This document shows positions 23,192 to 32,334 of a stretch of DNA of 37,597 nt, one piece after another. Source of the stretch: an uncultured bacterium (lineage in GTDB: Bacteria; Cyanobacteriota; Vampirovibrionia; Gastranaerophilales; Gastranaerophilaceae); contig CASFNW010000017.1 of NCBI GenBank assembly GCA_949296245.1, positions 1 to 37,597 on the forward strand, read 5' to 3'. A program made the position numbers and the translations under genes. How positions within the stretch are numbered: the first letter of the stretch is position 1; each line of letters begins with the position of its first letter. Under the pieces are notes generated by a model, which saw only the letters and a list, made by a program, of their open reading frames with translations, searched no databases and was not told where the DNA came from.

Positions 23192-23814
23192 TGAACAAAC
23201 TCGTTGTATTTGACTTTGATTCAACGTTAATGGATGGCGAAACCATTGAAATAATTGCATCAGAACTAAATCTACAGGACAAAGTTGCACAAATAACTAA
23301 ACGTGCAATGGAGGGTGAGTTGGATTTTTTTGACAGTCTTACATACAGAGTTTCTCTGCTCAAAGGATTGCAAGAAACAAAAGTAGACGAAATCTGCCAT
23401 AATCTGCCATATATGACAGGGGCAAAAGAAACAATTTCTGAATTTAAAAAGCAAGGGTTTAAAGTTGTATGTTTTTCAGGCGGTTTTAAAAACGCAACAG
23501 GATATGCAAAAAATATTCTCGGTTATGATGCGGATTTTTCAAATATTTTACATACCAAAGACGGTATTTTAACAGGTCAGGTCGGCGGAGAGATGATGTT
23601 TTCTGACAGCAAAGGTGATATGCTGCAAAGGCTGCAGGCACTGCTCGGTGTTTCTTATGAGAATACAATAGCAGTGGGTGACGGTGCAAATGATTTGAGT
23701 ATGTTTAAATATGCAAAAACTAGAGTTGCTTTTTGTGCCAAAGACTGTTTAAAAAAAGAAGCAACAGTCTCTATAGAAAGGAAGGATTTAAGACTGCTGC
23801 TCAATGTTATTTAA
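23191..23814 (+). CDS. serB: Phosphoserine phosphatase-like HAD hydrolase
   Basis: The 207-residue HAD protein has the nucleophile motif VFDFDSTLM (Asp8, Asp10). A cap region follows with EGELDFFDSL and RVSLLKGL, then motif II FSGGF, and motif IV VGDGANDLSMF with a preceding lysine in FSDSKGD. These match SerB, which converts phosphoserine to serine. No N-terminal ACT domain is present, as in many bacterial short SerB proteins. It overlaps the dUTPase stop by one base. It converges with the minus-strand membrane-protein gene 18 bases later. Confidence 0.9.
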   Translation: MNKLVVFDFDSTLMDGETIEIIASELNLQDKVAQITKRAMEGELDFFDSLTYRVSLLKGLQETKVDEICHNLPYMTGAKETISEFKKQGFKVVCFSGGFKNATGYAKNILGYDADFSNILHTKDGILTGQVGGEMMFSDSKGDMLQRLQALLGVSYENTIAVGDGANDLSMFKYAKTRVAFCAKDCLKKEATVSIERKDLRLLLNVI

Positions 23815-23832
23815 TAAAGGTAAATGGAATAT

Positions 23833-24510
23833 TTAATTCTGATTAATTGTTGATTCTGCTGCTGCCGGTATTGTTTCTGTTTTTGTATAAGAGGATATCT
23901 GCACCGGTTTTTTGCCGTTAAAATCATCCAGATGTGTCGCAGTTGTTACAGTACCGTTATCGTTTCTTGTAAATACGTGTGTCATTTTTTGCTCAAGTTT
24001 TGATTTTCCTTTTTTATTCGGAGCTGAAAGTCTTGAGATTATATTTTTAGTAATATTTCCATCTTTGTCATAATATACGGAGTATCTTTCATTTTTTGTC
24101 ATATCATGGATGATTTCCGCACGCTTATTTCCATCCTTATCAAAATAAGTCTTTATAGATTTTTCGCCGGAAAAAACTATATCACCATTAGCCTTTCTGG
24201 ATTTAGTCTTCAAAATTTGTGTTGTTAATCTGCCGCCGTCTTTTGTAGCTTTTTCAGAATTTTGTATAATCGGCTTTAGTGCCTGAATATTTTTATATTT
24301 TACAAAAGCATATGTTGCAGCACCGATTAAGCCAAGATACATCAAAACTTTTGCCGGACTTGATGAAGATTTTTTTGGTTCTTCATATACAACCGGCTGC
24401 TCTGTACCGACAGATACCGCAGCAGGAGGTTGAGCGGAATTTTGTACATTCAGATTTTGAAATGCAGCCACAGGTATTCCCGCAGCGCTGTTAACGCCAT
24501 TCACTGTCAT
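23833..24510 (-). CDS. Hypothetical membrane-anchored protein with YxDKDGN repeats
   Basis: This 225-residue protein has a Pro/Ala-rich N-terminus and a transmembrane segment near residues 51-66 (VLMYLGLIGAATYAFV). Two short repeats, TYFDKDGNKRAEIIHDM and VYYDKDGNITKNIIS, are followed by a Thr-rich C-terminus. Such YxDKDGN repeats resemble YD/MORN-like beta-strand units of surface proteins, and similar ones appear in the calpain-like protein at 29051. I chose ATG 24510 with AAAGGTAG upstream; the ATG at 24525 is an alternative. There is no recognised catalytic domain. Confidence 0.75.
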   Translation of the reverse strand: MTVNGVNSAAGIPVAAFQNLNVQNSAQPPAAVSVGTEQPVVYEEPKKSSSSPAKVLMYLGLIGAATYAFVKYKNIQALKPIIQNSEKATKDGGRLTTQILKTKSRKANGDIVFSGEKSIKTYFDKDGNKRAEIIHDMTKNERYSVYYDKDGNITKNIISRLSAPNKKGKSKLEQKMTHVFTRNDNGTVTTATHLDDFNGKKPVQISSYTKTETIPAAAESTINQN

Positions 24511-24591
24511 AAAACTACCTTTCATCTTACACTAAATCTCTTACTATTTAATAAAAAATTTTTAAATTAATAAATTGCCTCAACAGGCAAC

Positions 24592-24628
24592 ACACCATAA
24601 AATCAAGTATAGCAAGATTTTACGGTGT
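24592..24628. terminator. Imperfect hairpin upstream of the YxDKDGN gene
   Basis: ACACCATAAAATC and GATTTTACGGTGT pair in 12 of 13 positions across an 11-base loop. No U-tract is evident for the plus strand. It may be part of the dispersed palindromic structure in this intergenic region rather than a terminator. Confidence 0.4.
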
Positions 24629-24644
24629 TTATAAAATAGCACAT

Positions 24645-24735
24645 GGGCATGCCCGTAAAAATTGTAAAGAAATTGGCATGGTCTCAAATTCAACAAATAC
24701 AAGAAAAAATTGTATTTTTATTGCAGGCATGCCTG
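24645..24735. repeat. Pair of GGCATGCC palindromes with repeated flanks
   Basis: GGGCATGCCC (24645-24654) and CAGGCATGCCTG (24724-24735) are followed by similar sequence (GTAAAAATTGTAAAG and GTTAAAAACTTTAC). The right copy leads directly into the clpB terminator hairpin. The interval between the small minus-strand gene and clpB (24511-24794) holds no credible gene; its short ORFs repeat the peptide phrase GMPVK, which reflects this repeat. Confidence 0.4.
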
Positions 24736-24750
24736 TTAAAAACTTTACAA

Positions 24751-24780
24751 AAAAAATCCCGAAAATATTCGGGATTTTTT
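24751..24780. terminator. Strong terminator of clpB
   Basis: A perfect 13-base-pair stem, AAAAAATCCCGAA and its complement, with a four-base loop ends in a run of T on the plus strand and of T on the minus strand as well. It lies 15 bases beyond the clpB stop codon and can act in both directions. Confidence 0.88.
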
Positions 24781-24794
24781 GCATTTTATATAAA

Positions 24795-27401
24795 TTACCT
24801 GAAAATAATTTCATCACCGTCAGCGTCAACAGTTATTGTATCGCCTTCTTTAAATTCACCGGCAAGAATTTTCTTTGCCAGAGGATTTTCAACAAGCTGC
24901 CGGATTGTTCTTTTCAAAGGTCTTGCACCATATACAGGATTAAAGCCCTGAGTTGCTAGAGATTCTCTGGCATCATCCGTAATCTGCAATTTCATATCTC
25001 TGTCTTCAAATAATTTTTCAAGACCTTTAAAGTAGATATCTACTATCTTTTGCAGCTGAGAAAGTGTTAATGCTTTAAAGAATACAATTTCATCTATTCT
25101 GTTAAGAAACTCGGGTTTAAAGTGTTCCTTCATCAAATCCATAACCTTGTCTTTTGTCTGCTCAAAGTCTTTTTCAGAGAGCATTGAATTAAGACTGTTT
25201 TCAAGAATTATGGAGCTTCCGATGTTGCTTGTCATAATGATGAGAGTATTTTTAAAATCAACGGTTCTGCCCTTTGAATCTGTCAATCGTCCGTCATCAA
25301 GGATTTGAAGCATTATATTAAATACATCAGGATGTGCCTTTTCAATTTCATCAAAAAGTACTACTGAATACGGTTTTCTTCTGACAGATTCAGTCAACTG
25401 TCCGCCCTCATCATATCCGACATAACCCGGAGGAGCACCGACCAGTCTTGCTACTGAATGTTTTTCCATATATTCAGACATATCAATTCTGATAAGAGCA
25501 TCTTCATCGTTAAACAGAAATTCTGCCAATGATTTTGCAAGTTCAGTTTTACCGACACCTGTCGGACCGAGGAAGATAAATGAGCCGATCGGACGTTTCG
25601 GATCTTTCAAGCCTGAACGTGCACGTCTAACTGCATCAGAGACCACGTCTACTGCTTCGTCCTGACCTATTACACGTTTATGCAAAAAGTCTTCCATTCT
25701 AAGCAGCTTGTCTCTTTCACTTTCAACAAGTCTTGAGACTTCAATACCTGTCCATTTGCTTACAATTTCCGCTATATCGTCTTCATCAACTTCTTCTTTT
25801 AAAAGCTGATTTTTCGGTTTTTCTTTTACGTGTTTTTGAACATCTTCAAGACGTTTTTGAAGTTCAATCATTTTCCCGTATTTAAGCTCCGCAGCTCTTT
25901 CAAGATCTGCATCACGTTCTGCAATATCTATCTGGGCTTTTGTTTTTTCTATTTCCTCTTTTATTTGAGCCTCATCCATAATATTGCTTTTTTCAAGTTC
26001 CCATTGAGTTTTTAACTTGGTAATTTTTTCATCAAGTTCATTAATGGTTCTGTTTAAGCCGTCGATTTTTTTGATGTTATCTTCTGTCGGTTCTTCTTTC
26101 TGTATTGCTTTTCTTTCAATTTCAAGCTGCATTTTTTGTCTGACCAGAGAATCAATCTCTTCCGGCATAGAGTCTATATCAATTCTCAAAGCTGACGCAG
26201 CTTCATCAATAAGATCTATTGCCTTATCAGGAAGAAATCTGTCCGTAATATATCTGTCAGACAGTTTTGCCGCTGCAACAAGAGCTGCATCTTTGATTCT
26301 TATACCGTGGTGGATTTCATAACGTTCTTTTAAACCACGGAGAATACTGATTGTATCCTCTACCGACGGTTCATCGACCATTACGGGCTGGAAACGTCTT
26401 TCGAGCGCGGCATCCTTTTCTATATATTTTCTGTACTCGTTAATAGTTGTAGCACCAACTGTTCTTAATACGCCTCTTGCAAGCATAGGTTTTAAAAGAT
26501 TGCCTGCATCCATTGAACCCTCTGTTGCACCCGCGCCGATTACGGTATGAAGCTCATCAATGAACAAAATAATCTCACCGTCTGAAGCTTCAACCTCTTT
26601 TAAGACGGCTTTTAACCTTTCTTCAAATTCACCTCTAAATTTTGCACCGGCAACAAGAGCGCCAAGGTCTAATGCTATTAGCTGGGTATTTTTAAGGCTT
26701 TCAGGAACATCGCCTCTGACAATTCTTTGCGCCAATCCTTCTACAATTGCGGTTTTACCTACACCTGGTTCACCTATAAGTACAGGATTGTTTTTTGTAC
26801 GTCTGTTTAATACCTGTATAACACGCCTGACTTCTTCATCACGTCCTATCACAGGATCAAGTTTGCCTCTTTGTGCCAGTTTAGTAAGATTTTGCGAGTA
26901 TTTTTCAAGAGCTTTAAATTTTTCTTCCGAGTCTTTTGAATCAACTTTATTTTGACCTCTGATTTTTTTCATTTCGTTTAAAATTTTATTTCTTGTAACC
27001 CCAAAGTTATCAAGAAGTGTTTTAATTTTTGAGCCTTGTAACTCTGTCATTGCAAGCAGTATATGTTCAATACTTATATAAGTATCTTTTAAAGTTTCTG
27101 CCTGTGTTTGCGCCATATCAAGAAGATTTATTGTTTCTTGCGACAAGTAGAGCTGCTGTGTATTAACAGGCTGTTCAACTCTTGGCAGATTATTAAGCTC
27201 TGACATCACGGCATCCACAAATTGTGGACGATTAAGTTTAAGAGCTTCCATATAGTCATTGGAAATACCTTCTTTTGCCTCCAGCATTGCCATCATAATA
27301 TGACACGGTTCAAGCTGTGTATTTTGAAACTTAGCCATAATCTGCTGTGCAGAAAACATTATCTCCTGAGCTTGATTAGTCAGTTTATTAAAGTCAATCA
27401 T
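24795..27401 (-). CDS. clpB: ATP-dependent disaggregase chaperone ClpB
   Basis: The 868-residue Hsp100 protein has all expected parts. These are an N domain (1-145), a first AAA+ module with Walker A GEPGVGKT at about 210-217, a long coiled-coil middle domain (about 405-525), and a second module with [17 protein letters not shown] near 605. Walker B, sensor and arginine residues are present ([25 protein letters not shown]). It pulls aggregated proteins through its hexameric pore together with DnaK. GAGGT precedes the ATG. I see no CIRCE-type palindrome in the 230-base upstream region (27402-27632), which is plain AT-rich sequence. Length matches the family. Confidence 0.97.
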   Translation of the reverse strand: MIDFNKLTNQAQEIMFSAQQIMAKFQNTQLEPCHIMMAMLEAKEGISNDYMEALKLNRPQFVDAVMSELNNLPRVEQPVNTQQLYLSQETINLLDMAQTQAETLKDTYISIEHILLAMTELQGSKIKTLLDNFGVTRNKILNEMKKIRGQNKVDSKDSEEKFKALEKYSQNLTKLAQRGKLDPVIGRDEEVRRVIQVLNRRTKNNPVLIGEPGVGKTAIVEGLAQRIVRGDVPESLKNTQLIALDLGALVAGAKFRGEFEERLKAVLKEVEASDGEIILFIDELHTVIGAGATEGSMDAGNLLKPMLARGVLRTVGATTINEYRKYIEKDAALERRFQPVMVDEPSVEDTISILRGLKERYEIHHGIRIKDAALVAAAKLSDRYITDRFLPDKAIDLIDEAASALRIDIDSMPEEIDSLVRQKMQLEIERKAIQKEEPTEDNIKKIDGLNRTINELDEKITKLKTQWELEKSNIMDEAQIKEEIEKTKAQIDIAERDADLERAAELKYGKMIELQKRLEDVQKHVKEKPKNQLLKEEVDEDDIAEIVSKWTGIEVSRLVESERDKLLRMEDFLHKRVIGQDEAVDVVSDAVRRARSGLKDPKRPIGSFIFLGPTGVGKTELAKSLAEFLFNDEDALIRIDMSEYMEKHSVARLVGAPPGYVGYDEGGQLTESVRRKPYSVVLFDEIEKAHPDVFNIMLQILDDGRLTDSKGRTVDFKNTLIIMTSNIGSSIILENSLNSMLSEKDFEQTKDKVMDLMKEHFKPEFLNRIDEIVFFKALTLSQLQKIVDIYFKGLEKLFEDRDMKLQITDDARESLATQGFNPVYGARPLKRTIRQLVENPLAKKILAGEFKEGDTITVDADGDEIIFR

Positions 27402-27632
27402 AATTTAACACCTCACCATATAGAATTTCATATTTTCATTTTAATAAGTTTTTTTCAAAAATCAGCAAAAATTAATTTTTATTTAATGATTTATATCCTA
27501 TACTTAGGAAATACATTACTAATATTGATTAAGAAATATTATAAGAAATTGATTGGATAGCAAAAAAAATTTTTTTTATTTTATACTTAAATACCACAAA
27601 TAGAATAAAAATTTTATTGAAAGGAAAGAAAG

Positions 27633-27995
27633 ATGAAAATCCAAAACCAGAACCCGTCTTTCGGGCGCATTATAAAATCCCCTAATATGACAACAGAAAT
27701 GTATAAAACGATTATGAAAACTCCTGCGGTAAAAAAATTTGCAAAAAAATTTAATGCAAAAATGTCCATTGAACAATTTTACAGCAGCAAGAGTCCGCAA
27801 AAACTCCAGATGGGTCTTAGATTTGCTAATATAGAATCTAAAAATATATTTAGCAGAATCAAACAAGCAGCGAAAGGTATAGCAACAGCAAAAACAATCC
27901 TTTTAAAAACTCATTCAGTAGATGAAGAAGGACTTATTAAATCATTATCTCATACCGAACCAAAAGCACTTTTAAATATATACAAAAAAGCATAA
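27633..27995 (+). CDS. Small basic protein with N-terminal MKI...PSFGRI motif
   Basis: This 120-residue protein is rich in Lys and Ala and mostly helical, without signal peptide or membrane segment. It opens MKIQNQNPSFGRII, which resembles the start of the unrelated minus-strand protein at 28244 (MKIKQANSYRPAFGSIKI). The body includes MKTPAVKKFAKKFNAKM and AAKGIATAKTILLKTHS. A clear AAGGAAAG site lies six bases before the ATG. The stop is followed by a 160-base tail with a GC-rich structured stretch and then a terminator. Function is unknown. Confidence 0.7.
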   Translation: MKIQNQNPSFGRIIKSPNMTTEMYKTIMKTPAVKKFAKKFNAKMSIEQFYSSKSPQKLQMGLRFANIESKNIFSRIKQAAKGIATAKTILLKTHSVDEEGLIKSLSHTEPKALLNIYKKA

Positions 27996-28045
27996 GTTTT
28001 TGCGAGTTTGTAAGATGTCCGAGAAATTTCGGCAAAAGAAGTCAA

Positions 28046-28140
28046 AGGTGAGCGAGTGCGAAGCTGACGGCAGCTAAGCGTAGTCAGCAGCAGCAACGAG
28101 CGGGAAGGAATTACAAAAGCGCCGGCGGCAACTGCGGCAC
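28046..28140 (+). ncRNA. GC-rich structured stretch, possible RNA element
   Basis: These bases are far richer in GC than the surroundings. They include GCTGAC (28063-28068) pairing with GTCAGC (28083-28088) and smaller stems such as AGC...GCT at 28051-28064. A terminator hairpin follows at 28158-28190. It may be a 3' UTR-derived small RNA, a dispersed palindromic repeat, or foreign sequence. No protein is convincing here. Confidence 0.35.
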
Positions 28141-28157
28141 AAGATTAGATATACAAT

Positions 28158-28190
28158 AATAAAAGAGCTTAATTGATAAGCTCTTTTATT
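28158..28190. terminator. Bidirectional hairpin terminator
   Basis: A perfect 14-base-pair stem AATAAAAGAGCTTA / TAAGCTCTTTTATT closes an ATTGA loop and gives T-rich tails on both strands. It closes the plus-strand gene 27633 unit and the opposing minus-strand gene at 28244. Confidence 0.85.
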
Positions 28191-28243
28191 TATTTGTGTT
28201 GTGCATCTATTACAAATATTAAATAACAGCAATTATGTCTATA

Positions 28244-28897
28244 TTATTTGATTATTTCAAAAAGACTAACTTCTTTATTGTCTGTAACCGGAGTAATTTT
28301 TATAAATTCATCAAGAGATTTTACAGTTTTTGCAATATTTTCATTTTCTGCTCTCATTGCCAGAATGTAATTTTCTCCGCCGCGCTGTTTAAACCCGAGA
28401 GACATATATTTACCGACAGCATTAAAAGGCCCGTTGGTTATTGCATCAATATCAATATATTTGCCGTTATTTTGTAAAAAATGCTTAAATAATACTGCAA
28501 ATAAAGTTTTTCCTGCATATGGAACCTTTTTGTCTTGTTCTGTAGGCCAAGAACAGACTGACTTAACTTTGTATTTATAATTATTTTCTGTGTAATTCAA
28601 AATTGCAACAGCTTTATTTTGAAAAACTGCTAACAGAGAAGTATTTTGGCTATTTTTTGCCTCGGTTATTGTTATATTAAAAATTTCACGCCATATTTCG
28701 CACATGTTTTCCGGCAACTTTGACATCATATTGGAAAAATTCAAATAATCTTTTAAATAATTTAGAAAAGATTCATCGTTTTTTGTGAGTTTATATATAG
28801 CAATAGGTGTTTCAATATTCTTAATATAGTTTTTCGCTTCTGCTATTTTTATTGAACCAAATGCCGGTCTATAACTATTAGCTTGTTTTATTTTCAT
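28244..28897 (-). CDS. GNAT-like acetyltransferase-fold protein with MKI...PAFGSI motif
   Basis: This 217-residue protein resembles small N-acetyltransferases in its C-terminal half. It has AVFQNKAVAILNYTE (a strand pair), then LFAVLFKHFLQ, IDIDAITNGPFNAVGKYMSLGF and a last strand NYILAMRAE; the Y-x-S-L-G-F piece is typical. The acetyl-CoA pyrophosphate loop (Q/RxxGxG/A) is not convincing, so activity is uncertain. No good ribosome site precedes either possible start; I chose ATG 28897 because it puts MKIKQANSYRPAFGSI at the N-terminus, like the protein at 27633. TTG 28933 would add a hydrophobic dozen. The target is unknown. Confidence 0.6.
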   Translation of the reverse strand: MKIKQANSYRPAFGSIKIAEAKNYIKNIETPIAIYKLTKNDESFLNYLKDYLNFSNMMSKLPENMCEIWREIFNITITEAKNSQNTSLLAVFQNKAVAILNYTENNYKYKVKSVCSWPTEQDKKVPYAGKTLFAVLFKHFLQNNGKYIDIDAITNGPFNAVGKYMSLGFKQRGGENYILAMRAENENIAKTVKSLDEFIKITPVTDNKEVSLFEIIK

Positions 28898-29050
28898 AAT
28901 AGAGATAAAAACTGTAAAAAAAATTTTTGACAAATTTTATGCAGAAAATAATAACATATGAAGACTTGTAACAATTATCATAAAAATTTTAAATTATTTT
29001 TTATATTATGCCGATTTAATACTTAGTGTATTTATTAAATAGGGATTCTT

Positions 29051-31111
29051 ATGTTTGGCTTCATAAAATCATCTGAAAAGATTGATACATCGTTTCAGGA
29101 CTATGTTAAAGATAAAACTTTATCTATAGAAAATAATGGAGAAACATTTGGTACAAGTATATTTGGTGATAGTCTTGTTATCGATGAGGCCTTTTCAGAT
29201 ATACTGAGAGATTATGATTTAGACTGGGATAAAATACTTGATAAAGAAGAAATTCTTGCTTTTCAAAAAGCTTTAGTAACAGCAGCAGGAGAGGATAGAA
29301 TTCTTGATCAGAAAGAGCTAAACCGATTATTTACAAAATCAGAAAAGACTACGGAACTTTCCGAAAAAAATACTGCACTGTTTAAAGCATTGATTATTAC
29401 ATTAAAAAATGGCCCGCACAATTTCAAAACATATTCCGGATATGATAATGAAAGGACTTTTTCTTCTGTTAAAGAAGACGGATCCGGTGTAAAGGTTAAT
29501 TTTTTTCAAACAAATAATGAAGCTGCCTACAGGATAGAATTATTGTCAAGCGGCGGTAAAATAAAAGAACTTATAACAAGTACAAATTGTGACTTTAGAG
29601 AAGGTAAAAACTATGAACAAACCGATGAAAATATGACAACGCATATCATATATAATGATGAAGGGAAAATCACTGAACAATCTTGCATATACAAGGGTGA
29701 TAAACATACTAATGCATATACTGAGCTTAGTTCGTTTGAATATAATTCTAACGGCAGTCTCATCAAGAGATATGATACATATAATAATTTAAAAACAGGA
29801 AATAAATCATCAACAATAACCAGATACAATGGAAACGGTATAATGACAGAAAAATCCATTTATTCTGTCATTAACGGATATAATACACAAGAGGTAATAA
29901 AATACGCAGAAGACGGAGAAACACTAAAAGCAAGACTTTTAAGACAGGAAAAAGAAGATATCGTAATAGTTCGGGAATTTTCCGGTCAAAATCTTGAAAA
30001 CAGAATTGGCTTACCAACCAAAGAAATGGTATATGACAAAGCAACAGGCAAACTTAAGTATGCAGAGATAAATAAGTTTGATGAAAACGGAATTTTAATA
30101 GGGAAAATTGTAGAAGACAAATTGAAGGGAACAACACAAGAGTATGATTATTCGTCAATAAACGGAATTGTCGAAAGTTCTTTTCAAGGAGACCTTGGCA
30201 ACTGTTTTTTCCTCGAAACTATAAATTCTCTAAATACAAGCAATGCCGGACAAAAAATCCTGAATAATATGATTACAAAACATGTAACAACTGATGCCAA
30301 CGGCAAAGAGCATACTGTTTATAAAGTTAAATTTGGAGGAGCCTCTAAAATCATTGAAGACTTAAGCAGCGGTATAAGACAATTTCCAAAAGAAAAGATT
30401 TTTATACAAGAGGAATATACTATCACCGAAGAAGAACTTCAAAAAGCCGCTTTAAAAGCCGGCAAGGAATACTCATCCGGAGATAAGGATGTCTTGCTGC
30501 AGGAAATAGCTTACTCAAAATATCGCAGCGATGTTGCAAAGACATTGCAGGCAAACAATGTGTCTTACTCTTTTCTGGATAAGTCCGATCAGCTTATTGC
30601 CGGTCTTGATATAGCCAGGGGCTGGAATGTTAATCCGGAAGATATAGGGGCAGGGGGTGTAATAGGTATACCTATGTATTTGTATACAGGGAAAAAATCA
30701 GATGTATATTTTAGTAAATCTGAGAGCCAACCAGTTTGTAAAATAGATTCAAACGGTAATTTGTCAGTACTGGAAAATAGCAAAAGCTTTTGGCAGCCAA
30801 ATTTGATAAAAGAAGAATCAAATGTTTTTGATAAACGCTACGATGATGTTGATACAGTAGTAAAAATGTTGCAAAAAGATACAAAAAAGGACGGAACATT
30901 TAATAATTATTTGGCAGAAGTATCATTAGCTATTACAAATCAAGTAATAAACGGACAAAATATAAAAGACGGCAGCCACGCATTTACAATAAAAGGCATA
31001 AAAGATAACAAAGTTATCCTGATAAACCCCTGGGATTCAACCAAAGAAGTTACTATCAGCATAGAAGATTTTATGAAATCAGCAAAAATGATAAATATTC
31101 TAAAATTATAG
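29051..31111 (+). CDS. Calpain-like cysteine protease with EF-hand-like loop and YD-type repeats
   Basis: The 686-residue protein has no clear signal peptide. A calcium-loop motif follows EF-hand spacing at residues 56-67 (DLDWDKILDKEE), with a degenerate second loop at 78-89. Then come repeats such as YNDEGKITEQS, YNSNGSLIKRYD and YNGNGIMTEKS (about 200-290). The C-terminal third is a calpain-type protease: FQGDLGNCFFLETINSL carries the catalytic Cys385, GSHAFTIKGIKDNKV carries His643, and INPWDS carries Asn659. All three triad residues are present. Bacterial calpain-like proteases process or degrade proteins; calcium control is inferred from the loop. The gene has GGGA and a short gap before its ATG and stands alone. 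Confidence 0.88.
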   Translation: MFGFIKSSEKIDTSFQDYVKDKTLSIENNGETFGTSIFGDSLVIDEAFSDILRDYDLDWDKILDKEEILAFQKALVTAAGEDRILDQKELNRLFTKSEKTTELSEKNTALFKALIITLKNGPHNFKTYSGYDNERTFSSVKEDGSGVKVNFFQTNNEAAYRIELLSSGGKIKELITSTNCDFREGKNYEQTDENMTTHIIYNDEGKITEQSCIYKGDKHTNAYTELSSFEYNSNGSLIKRYDTYNNLKTGNKSSTITRYNGNGIMTEKSIYSVINGYNTQEVIKYAEDGETLKARLLRQEKEDIVIVREFSGQNLENRIGLPTKEMVYDKATGKLKYAEINKFDENGILIGKIVEDKLKGTTQEYDYSSINGIVESSFQGDLGNCFFLETINSLNTSNAGQKILNNMITKHVTTDANGKEHTVYKVKFGGASKIIEDLSSGIRQFPKEKIFIQEEYTITEEELQKAALKAGKEYSSGDKDVLLQEIAYSKYRSDVAKTLQANNVSYSFLDKSDQLIAGLDIARGWNVNPEDIGAGGVIGIPMYLYTGKKSDVYFSKSESQPVCKIDSNGNLSVLENSKSFWQPNLIKEESNVFDKRYDDVDTVVKMLQKDTKKDGTFNNYLAEVSLAITNQVINGQNIKDGSHAFTIKGIKDNKVILINPWDSTKEVTISIEDFMKSAKMINILKL

Positions 31112-31224
31112 ACTTTGCTAAAATAATATTTTTAAATTTTATTTTTAATAAATTTTTACGAATATGTTATTAAATCTTTTTCTGTATTATTATAGATTTA
31201 ATAAGAAGAAAAAGAGGTTTATTT

Positions 31225-32334
31225 GTGGAGACCAATTTAGTTGTAGGAGCAGGTTTTAGCGGGGCTGTAGCAGCACATCTGCTGGCAGAAAAACTAGGCG
31301 AGAAAGTTCTGGTTATAGACAAAAAAGAACACATTGCCGGAAACAGTTATGACTATACTGATGAAAACGGCATAAAAATACATAAATACGGCTCACACAT
31401 TTTCCATACAAACAATGAAAAAGTCTGGCAATTTTTAAAACAGTTTACTGACCTGAATACTTATATGCACAAAGTCGTAGCTGTAATTGACGGTATTGAG
31501 ACAACTATCCCTTTTAACATAAATACCCTGTATGATGTTTTTCCAATGAGTCTGGCCAAAAGGCTTGAAGAAAAACTTTTAAGCGTTTTTGAATACAACA
31601 CAAAAGTTCCGATTCTGGAATTTCAGAAGCAAAACGACAAAGATTTGAAATTTCTGGCAGAATATGTATACGAAAAAGTCTTTTTACATTATACAAACAA
31701 ACAGTGGGGCACTTCGCCAAAAGACGTTGACAGCGCAGTAACAGCAAGAGTTCCTGTTTTTATAAGCCGCGATGACAGATATTTTCAAGACAAATATCAG
31801 GGAATCCCCGTATGCGGATATACAAGAACAATTGAAAGAATGCTCAATCATCCGAATATTGAAATTAAATTAAACACTGACTATAAAGATATAAAATGTG
31901 ATTTTAAAAGAATATTTTATACAGGTCCCATTGACGAATATTTTGATTACAAATTCGGACAGCTTCCCTACAGAAGCGTAAATTTTAAATTAGAAACACA
32001 TAACCATGAGTACTATCAAAGCAATGCTGTTGTAAATTATCCCTGTAACTATGATTTTACAAGAATACATGAGTACAAATATTACCTCAATGACATTTCC
32101 TCAAAAACAGTAATAGCAAAAGAATACTCTGAAGATTTTGTATTAGGTAAGAATGAAAGATATTATCCTGTTCCCAAAAAAGAAAACACAGAATTGTATG
32201 ACAGATATCTTGCAGAAGCAAAAAAACTGAATAATGTATATTTTCTGGGCAGATTAGGAGATTACAAATACTACAATATGGATCAGGCAATAGAAAGAGC
32301 CATAGAGGTTTTTGAAAGGATTGAAAACAAATGA
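31225..32334 (+). CDS. glf: UDP-galactopyranose mutase
   Basis: The 369-residue flavoprotein begins with the FAD dinucleotide fold, NLVVGAGFSGAVAAHLLA (Gly8-Gly10-Gly13). GNSYDYTDENGIKIHKYGSH and HTNNEKVWQFL follow, then YTNKQWGTSP and a C-terminal FLGRLGDYKYYNMDQAI. These match Glf, which converts UDP-galactopyranose to UDP-galactofuranose. The start is GTG 31225 after AGAGG. It overlaps galE by 4 bases (ATGA), so the two sugar-nucleotide enzymes form a coupled pair that would feed galactofuranose into a surface glycan. Length is normal. Confidence 0.96.
   Translation: METNLVVGAGFSGAVAAHLLAEKLGEKVLVIDKKEHIAGNSYDYTDENGIKIHKYGSHIFHTNNEKVWQFLKQFTDLNTYMHKVVAVIDGIETTIPFNINTLYDVFPMSLAKRLEEKLLSVFEYNTKVPILEFQKQNDKDLKFLAEYVYEKVFLHYTNKQWGTSPKDVDSAVTARVPVFISRDDRYFQDKYQGIPVCGYTRTIERMLNHPNIEIKLNTDYKDIKCDFKRIFYTGPIDEYFDYKFGQLPYRSVNFKLETHNHEYYQSNAVVNYPCNYDFTRIHEYKYYLNDISSKTVIAKEYSEDFVLGKNERYYPVPKKENTELYDRYLAEAKKLNNVYFLGRLGDYKYYNMDQAIERAIEVFERIENK

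Noticed and set aside
24629..24829. Minus-strand 66-residue ORF next to clpB
   Set aside because: It covers the terminator and palindromic repeat; its composition is that of translated AT-rich intergenic DNA.
25830..26955. Three plus-strand ORFs of 61-131 residues inside clpB
   Set aside because: They are antisense shadows of a well-conserved gene and have no ribosome sites.
27402..27632. CIRCE or other heat-shock operator upstream of clpB
   Set aside because: I looked for the TTAGCACTC / GAGTGCTAA inverted repeat and did not find it.
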